Below are positions 59,357 through 64,000 of a stretch of 64,000 nt of DNA, piece by piece (within the stretch, counting starts at the first letter, position 1; each line of letters begins with the position of its first letter). Location: NCBI GenBank assembly GCA_046048055.1, contig JBJOGW010000016.1:45504-109503 (forward strand), given 5' to 3'. The position numbers and the translations under genes are program-made. The notes under the pieces are model-generated. The model was not told the origin of the DNA and ran no database searches. It saw only the letters and a program-made list of their open reading frames with translations. The stretch is from SYAC01 sp046048055 (lineage in GTDB: Bacteria; Planctomycetota; Phycisphaerae; Phycisphaerales; SM1A02).

Positions 59357-62206
59357 ATGAAGCGAGCCCCCCACGCCCTCGTTGTGTTCTCGTTTGCGCT
59401 TGCCACCGGTCTGGCCGTTGCCGGTGTGAACCGGGACCAGGCGGTCCGAGGCGGCCTCCAGCCGCAGCGGGATCTGGCCGCCGATCCGGGTCCGGTCGAA
59501 CCCGACAACATCCGGGAACGCTTCTTGCGCACCTTCCCGCGGGGCGGGCTGTTCGGGGTGACCGATCGCATCCGACGCGCCTGGGGCACCACCTTCTCTC
59601 GAGGCAGCTCCCCCTCGGACAGCGTGAGCCGGTTCTTCCGCGAGTGGTCAGGGCTCTGGAGCGTCTCCTTTCAGGACATGCTGCCCGTGGGCCCCTTCGA
59701 GGACGGTGCCCACCTGCTCCCGCTGGTGAGCATCGATGGCACCGACGGCGCGTGCGCGTTCACGGGCGTCTACTTCACGCAGAGCGTGATGGGAGTGCCG
59801 GTGTTCCGTGCGTACGGCTGGGGTCTGGTTCGGAACGAGGACAACTTCCCCACGGTGCTGGCGGGTGGAACCATGCGTCCAGTCGGCGACATCGCCTCGG
59901 AGCTGGCTGGCCTTGACCTGAATCCGGCCAACCTGAACCCGGGCATCTACGGACGCGAGGCGCTCAACCGGTTTGGCGCGCCTCCGACCGTCTCCAGCCC
60001 TCGCTACGTGATCTGGGCCGGCATCGATGATGACATCCAGCCCGCCCGGCTCGCCGTGGAATTCACGGCCACGGGTGGCGGCAACTGGGACCCCGAGAAC
60101 TACATGCACATGCAGTTCGTGGTGGATGCCCAGGACGGAACCGTGCTCCACGAGGAGAGCCTGATCAGGCACCAGTCGGTGACCGGCCAGGTGAACGGCT
60201 TCGTGACAAACGGCATCGGCGCGGACGCCTGCAATCCCGAGGCCTCGCGAGGCCTGCCCTACGTGGGCGTGAACGTCGGTGGAACCACCATCTACGCCAA
60301 CGTGAACGGTGCCTTCACCAGCGGCACCGTCTCGGGCACCGTCAGCGTGCAGCCGTCCCTGAACGGCCTGTACTTCCGGGTGGTGGAGCCGGGCGGCGCC
60401 ACCACGGTTCCGGCGCAGAGCGTGCCCTCGGGTGGATCCGCCACCTTCACGTTCAACCCCACTCCCACCGAGATCATCACGGCCCAGACCAACGCCTACC
60501 TTCACGCCAACATCGTGCGTGACTTCACGCTGGCCGTGAGCCCCAACTATCCCACGGTGTCCACCCAGACCAACTTCCCGGTGAACACCAGCGTGAGCGG
60601 GACCTGCAACGCCTTCTATGACGGCAGCTCGATCAACTTCTATCGCTCGGGTGGCGGCTGCAACAACACGGCCTTCGACGGCGTGGTGCACCACGAGTAC
60701 GGACATCACCTGGTGAACCGCGGCGGCAGCGGTCAGGGTGCCTATGGCGAAGGGCAGAGTGACGTGATGGCTGCGCTGATCCTGGATGACCCTCGCCTGG
60801 GCGTGGGATTCCAGACCTGCAGCACGGGCATTCGCAATGCCGACAACAACTGCCAGTACAGCGCCTCTGGATGCTCCAGTTGCGGCAGCGCCATCCACAG
60901 CTGTGGCCAGCTGATCTCCGGATGCGTCTGGGACCTCCGCACGCTGTTCCGCGTCAAGTATCCCGCCACCTACACCACCGAGACTGCGCGGCTGGCCGTG
61001 AACAGCATCCCGCTGCATGCGGGCCAGAGTGACATCGCGGCGGACATCACCATCGACTACCTCACGCTCAACGACAACAACGGCGACATCGCCGACGGAA
61101 CGCCGGACTACACCGAGATCGCCGATGCCTTCGGCCAGCACGGGCTGGACGCACCCGCCCTGTCGCTGCTCAAGATCGAGTACCCGCAGGGTCGTCCGAT
61201 CCTGGCCAGCCCAGCTGGCACCACGCCCGTGCGGGCCCGCGTGTCCGCCCTTGCCGGGCAGCCCGGCAGCACGGTCCGGCTCATGGCCAAGGCGCAGGGC
61301 GCTTCCACCTTCAGCATGGTGCCCATGACCAACCAGGGCAGCGGCGAGTGGCAGGCCAACCTGCCAGCCGGCTCCTGCCCTTCGGCGGTGCAGTACTACG
61401 TGGAGGCATTGACCACCACGGGCGCTGCGGTTCGCAGTCCGTCGGATGCCCCTGCCGCATTCTTCAGCGCCACGGTGGCCGAGGGACAGGAGATCGCCTT
61501 CGAGGACAACGTCGAGACCGTGCAGGGCTGGCAGCTCGGCATCACGGGCGACACGGCCACCACCGGTCGCTGGGTGCGTGGGAACCCGATCGGCACGACG
61601 GCCCAGCCGGAGAACGCCAACAGCCCGTCCAACTGCTTCTTCACGGGCCAGGGCACGCAGGGCGGCGCGCTGGGTGAGGCCGACGTGGATGGAGGCCGAA
61701 CCACCCTGGTCTCGCCCCCCTTCGACCTGAGTGGCGCCGACGCCGCAGTGCTGCGCTTTGCCTACTGGCACAGCAATGACACCGGAGCCCTGCCCAACGA
61801 GGATCCCTTCCTGGTGCAGGTGAGCAGCAATGGCACCAACTGGGTTCAGATCGCGTCGCTCAACACCAACCTGGAGGCCTGGGCAACGCTGGAGTACCGA
61901 CTGGATGGCGTGATCGCCCTGACCAGCTCGGTGCGCGTGCGATTCATCTCGCTCGATGAGGGTGCCGGTGGCAGTCTGGTCGAGTCCGCCGTGGATGACG
62001 TGTCGATCTCGGCCATCTCCTGCGTGCCGGAGAACAACTGCCCGTCCGATCTGGACGGCAACGGCACGGTCGACGCCGCCGACATCGGCGCCATCCTGCT
62101 GGCGTTCGGCAACTGCAGTGGATGCCCGGCGGATCTCGACGGCAACGGCACGGTCGACGCCGCCGACATCGGCGCCATCCTGCTGGCGTACGGTAACTGC
62201 CCGTAA
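59357..62206 (+). CDS. Secreted zinc metallopeptidase (gluzincin-like) with dockerin-like repeats
   Basis: A 949-residue secreted protein. A signal peptide (about residues 1-22) is followed by a long propeptide-like region (about 25-290). The catalytic motif H446-E-Y-G-H450-H is accompanied downstream by E465 in GEGQSDVM, a layout close to fungalysin/thermolysin-type gluzincins (M36/M4). A Cys-rich segment (CSSCGSAIHSCGQLISGC) follows, then Ig-like beta regions with a concanavalin-like domain (about 715-890). Two nearly identical dockerin-like modules (DLDGNGTVDAADIGAILL, spaced 30 residues apart) end the protein. It probably degrades external protein and is held at the surface by its tag. 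Confidence 0.88.
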   Translation: MKRAPHALVVFSFALATGLAVAGVNRDQAVRGGLQPQRDLAADPGPVEPDNIRERFLRTFPRGGLFGVTDRIRRAWGTTFSRGSSPSDSVSRFFREWSGLWSVSFQDMLPVGPFEDGAHLLPLVSIDGTDGACAFTGVYFTQSVMGVPVFRAYGWGLVRNEDNFPTVLAGGTMRPVGDIASELAGLDLNPANLNPGIYGREALNRFGAPPTVSSPRYVIWAGIDDDIQPARLAVEFTATGGGNWDPENYMHMQFVVDAQDGTVLHEESLIRHQSVTGQVNGFVTNGIGADACNPEASRGLPYVGVNVGGTTIYANVNGAFTSGTVSGTVSVQPSLNGLYFRVVEPGGATTVPAQSVPSGGSATFTFNPTPTEIITAQTNAYLHANIVRDFTLAVSPNYPTVSTQTNFPVNTSVSGTCNAFYDGSSINFYRSGGGCNNTAFDGVVHHEYGHHLVNRGGSGQGAYGEGQSDVMAALILDDPRLGVGFQTCSTGIRNADNNCQYSASGCSSCGSAIHSCGQLISGCVWDLRTLFRVKYPATYTTETARLAVNSIPLHAGQSDIAADITIDYLTLNDNNGDIADGTPDYTEIADAFGQHGLDAPALSLLKIEYPQGRPILASPAGTTPVRARVSALAGQPGSTVRLMAKAQGASTFSMVPMTNQGSGEWQANLPAGSCPSAVQYYVEALTTTGAAVRSPSDAPAAFFSATVAEGQEIAFEDNVETVQGWQLGITGDTATTGRWVRGNPIGTTAQPENANSPSNCFFTGQGTQGGALGEADVDGGRTTLVSPPFDLSGADAAVLRFAYWHSNDTGALPNEDPFLVQVSSNGTNWVQIASLNTNLEAWATLEYRLDGVIALTSSVRVRFISLDEGAGGSLVESAVDDVSISAISCVPENNCPSDLDGNGTVDAADIGAILLAFGNCSGCPADLDGNGTVDAADIGAILLAYGNCP

Positions 62207-62234
62207 GCCGAGGGCCACATTCGGGATCGTTCTG

Positions 62235-62263
62235 GCGGGCGGCCCTCATCGGCCGCCCGCTTT
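62235..62263 (+). terminator. Intrinsic terminator after the metallopeptidase gene
   Basis: GCGGGCGGCC and GGCCGCCCGC pair perfectly over 10 bp around CTCATC, followed by TTTCGC. It separates the peptidase gene from the tRNA. Confidence 0.75.
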
Positions 62264-62327
62264 CGCAAGCAGGTGCGGTGCTCGCGAGCTGCGGATACAC
62301 TTGTCGCCCCGGCCATGGGGCCGGATT

Positions 62328-62411
62328 GCCCAGGTGGCGGAATTGGCAGACGCGCCAGCTTGAGGTGCTGGTGGGAGCAATCCCTTGGAGGTTCGAGTCC
62401 TCTTCTGGGCA
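62328..62411 (+). tRNA. tRNA-Leu (anticodon GAG)
   Basis: An 84-nt class II tRNA. The acceptor stem GCCCAGG pairs with TCTGGGC (one G-U), with discriminator A. The anticodon stem CCAGC/GCTGG holds the loop TTGAGGT, so the anticodon is GAG, reading CUC and CUU leucine codons. The long variable arm GGGAGCAATCCC is typical of tRNA-Leu. The T arm contains GGTTCGAGTCC. CCA is not encoded. A TACACT box (62296-62301) lies about 26 bases upstream. Confidence 0.96.
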
Positions 62412-62443
62412 TTCCAGCCGCGGCATCCGCCGCGCTTGCACGC

Positions 62444-63160
62444 ATGACCACGCTCTCCATGCCGCAGGTCGTGCCCGCGAACGGCACGCTCCGCATCCAC
62501 GAGACCTTTCACTCGATCCAGGGCGAGGGGTCGCGTGCCGGGCTGCCCTGCTTCTTCATTCGTCTGGCCGGATGCCCGCTGCGGTGCCACTGGTGCGACA
62601 CCAGCTACGCCTTTCGCGAGGGCTCGCCACGGACGATCGCCGACCTGGTGGACGAGGCGCGGCGGGTGGCCTGTCCCCTGGTGCAGGTGACCGGCGGCGA
62701 GCCGCTGGCCCAACGCGGCTGCACGACGCTGGTGCATGCGCTCTGCCACGCCGGATTCACCGTCACCATCGAGACCAGCGGCGCGATGGACATCTCGACG
62801 CTGGACGCGCGATGCGTGCGCATCATGGATCTCAAGTGCCCCGGCAGCGGCGAGGCCGGGCGCAATCTCTGGAGCAACGTGGATCATCTGACGCGGCGCG
62901 ACGAGGTCAAGTTCGTCGTGGCGGACCGCGCGGACTACGAGTGGGCACGCGATCGCATGGCCGAGCACGGGCTGGTGGAACGCGTGGGGTGCGTGCTCAT
63001 GAGCGCGGCCTGGCCGCAGGCGGGCAACTCGGAGATCCGTGGAAGCCCCGGACTGGCGGCCCGGGAGCTGGCCGCATGGATCCTGGCTGACCGCCTGCGG
63101 GTGCGCATGCAGAGCCAGCTTCACAAGGTGATCTGGGATCCGCAGGCCCGCGGCGTCTAG
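62444..63160 (+). CDS. queE: 7-carboxy-7-deazaguanine synthase QueE
   Basis: QueE is a radical-SAM enzyme that contracts 6-carboxytetrahydropterin to 7-carboxy-7-deazaguanine, a precursor of queuosine in tRNA. The 238-residue product has the FHSIQGEGSRAG entry, the 4Fe-4S motif C44-PLR-C48-HW-C51 followed by DTSYAF, VQVTGGEPLAQ (SAM-binding GGE), TIETSGA and DLKCPGSG. The C-terminal VIWDPQARGV is the family end. No other queuosine gene (queC, queD, queF) is nearby. The gene starts 33 bases after the tRNA-Leu, so it may share its promoter by readthrough. Confidence 0.94.
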   Translation: MTTLSMPQVVPANGTLRIHETFHSIQGEGSRAGLPCFFIRLAGCPLRCHWCDTSYAFREGSPRTIADLVDEARRVACPLVQVTGGEPLAQRGCTTLVHALCHAGFTVTIETSGAMDISTLDARCVRIMDLKCPGSGEAGRNLWSNVDHLTRRDEVKFVVADRADYEWARDRMAEHGLVERVGCVLMSAAWPQAGNSEIRGSPGLAARELAAWILADRLRVRMQSQLHKVIWDPQARGV

Positions 63161-63182
63161 CGCGATGCGATCCGTTCGGCGC

Positions 63183-63935
63183 TCACCAGATCCATCCCTC
63201 CACCATGGCCTCGGCGGGCGGCACCCACTGCAGCGGGTCCAGCGTGAGCACGATGGCGTCGAGCAGGTCGCCCTCGGGATCCTGCTCCGCAGCCTGCCGC
63301 AGGGCGGCCGGCATCACCAGTCCCTGACCGGCCAGTCGGGCCAGCAGATCCGCCCGACGGACACGCGGTGGCTCGCCCTGTCCCTTGTACCCGTGGTCCG
63401 GCCATCCGAGCAGCTTGAGCACGCTGGCCGGGCAGCCTTCGCACACGGTGAGCGAGGCGGCATCCGCCGCGTGCACCGGCGCCACGCGCACGCCCCGCTC
63501 GGCCAGCGGCCGGAGCACCTCGGCGATCAGGGTCCAGGTCTGCTTGAACACGCGAAGGTTCATGGGCGCCATGGGCGTGCGAAAGGCCTCATCGCAGGCG
63601 CGCCGCGGCTCGCGCCGGTCCGACGCACGCAGTTCGCTGCGCCAGGCACGCGGCGAGCCAAACGAGGCGATCCATGCCGACATGGACTTCCACGACGGAT
63701 CCACGCCCGCCCGGCGCAGGGTCTCCAGCGGAAGACCGAACGGCGCATCGATGCGGACCAGGTGCGGGCGCCCGTCCGTGGCCAGCTGCTGCAGCGAGCG
63801 GAGCAGGAGGTGCCTGTCCATCCGACCCCGGGATTGCAGCGGTGACCGCGGACAATCCAGGTCGCGCGTGACCATGCGAATCTTGGCGGCACCGCCCGAG
63901 TCCGCGCCGGAAAAGTCCACGCCGTGGAGCAGCAA
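63183..63935 (-). CDS. DUF429-domain protein
   Basis: A 250-residue protein of the DUF429 family, recognised by the GVDFSGADSG start, RIDAPFGLP and late blocks such as DAADAASLTVCEG and DPEGDLLDAIVLTL. The fold is RNase H-like; several DUF429 proteins are predicted nucleases, but activity is not established. The longest start is TTG at 63935, three bases after the stop of the upstream Cys-rich gene; a GTG at 63920 just before DFSGAD is the alternative. The coupling to the upstream gene suggests cotranscription. It converges with queE. Confidence 0.75.
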   Translation of the reverse strand: MLLHGVDFSGADSGGAAKIRMVTRDLDCPRSPLQSRGRMDRHLLLRSLQQLATDGRPHLVRIDAPFGLPLETLRRAGVDPSWKSMSAWIASFGSPRAWRSELRASDRREPRRACDEAFRTPMAPMNLRVFKQTWTLIAEVLRPLAERGVRVAPVHAADAASLTVCEGCPASVLKLLGWPDHGYKGQGEPPRVRRADLLARLAGQGLVMPAALRQAAEQDPEGDLLDAIVLTLDPLQWVPPAEAMVEGWIW

Positions 63936-63938
63936 CGC

Positions 63939-64000
63939 CTAGTTCCGCCCGCACATGGACTGGGGCTTGCCGCAGGGGCAGCAGCCACCCAGAGGCATGG
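63939..64000 (-). CDS. C-terminal end of a gene with a SEC-C-like Cys motif (runs off the window)
   Basis: Reading the minus strand from the window end to the TAG at 63939 gives PLGGCCPCGKPQSMCGRN before the stop. The CxCGK...CG pattern resembles a SEC-C or YchJ-type zinc-binding tail. An ATG at 63998 is in frame but would give only 19 residues, so this is more likely the end of a longer protein. Too short for a firm call. Confidence 0.4.
   Translation of the reverse strand, partial: MPLGGCCPCGKPQSMCGRN

Overview
The window is a high-G+C bacterial chromosome segment that reads best as a planctomycete of the class Phycisphaerae. Support for this comes from several exported proteins ending either in tandem dockerin-like DLDGNGTVDAGD modules or in a PEP-CTERM-like PAPGAVALL...RRRR tail, a prepilin-type protein with the planctomycete H-X9-DG motif, DUF1573 and Cys-rich exported proteins, and class II (B12) ribonucleotide reductase as the only RNR present. 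There is no insertion sequence, prophage, CRISPR array or rRNA. It looks like core chromosome with short mixed-strand operons and many convergent pairs separated by only a few bases.

Layout. 1-4.7 kb: the 3' end of a P-type cation ATPase, a GAF-PAS-GGDEF-EAL protein, an MlaF-like ABC ATPase and a META-domain lipoprotein. 5.0-6.7 kb: two tandem paralogous PEP-CTERM-like exported proteins. 6.8-10.5 kb: fumarase, a carboxymuconolactone-decarboxylase-family protein, a Bacteroidota-type AMP nucleosidase and an Old Yellow Enzyme. 10.6-16.8 kb (all minus): a PEP-CTERM protein, a dockerin-tagged exported protein, a pseudopilin-like protein, a Cys-rich protein, TerC, GAPDH and an SDR. 16.9-21.4 kb (plus): a GluR0-like glutamate-receptor-type potassium channel, BtpA, a class IV aminotransferase, CoaX and an MnmE-like GTPase. 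21.4-28 kb: FabI, a DUF1573 protein, a candidate small RNA, EF-P, a dockerin-tagged phosphoesterase and a dockerin-tagged M14 carboxypeptidase. 28-37.3 kb: a lipoprotein, a STAS protein, SixA, HutI, methionine aminopeptidase, SerA, a 93-bp perfect palindrome, prolyl oligopeptidase and PcrA.

37.3-48.1 kb: NrdR-like boxes, dCTP deaminase and B12-dependent NrdJ (deoxynucleotide supply), a membrane protein, a B12-binding domain fused to a MeaB GTPase, an MmgE/PrpD protein, fructose-1,6-bisphosphatase and acetyl-CoA acetyltransferase. 48.2-64 kb: AhcY with a palindromic promoter region, PTS enzyme I, RNase E/G, Dxr, RseP, an SDR, SmpB, a dockerin-tagged zinc metallopeptidase, tRNA-Leu(GAG), QueE, a DUF429 protein and the end of a Cys-rich gene.

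Most genes are housekeeping: central carbon (GAPDH, FBPase, fumarase), fatty acids and isoprenoids (FabI, Dxr), cofactors (CoaX, QueE), nucleotides and translation. NrdJ and the B12-MeaB fusion suggest a B12-dependent lifestyle. The most interesting signals are: the 45-bp-arm palindrome between serA and the oligopeptidase; the receptor-channel; the B12-MeaB fusion without a mutase domain; a recurring TAnnnT box six bases before start codons that suggests leaderless mRNAs; and a promoter/terminator-bounded non-coding locus before efp.
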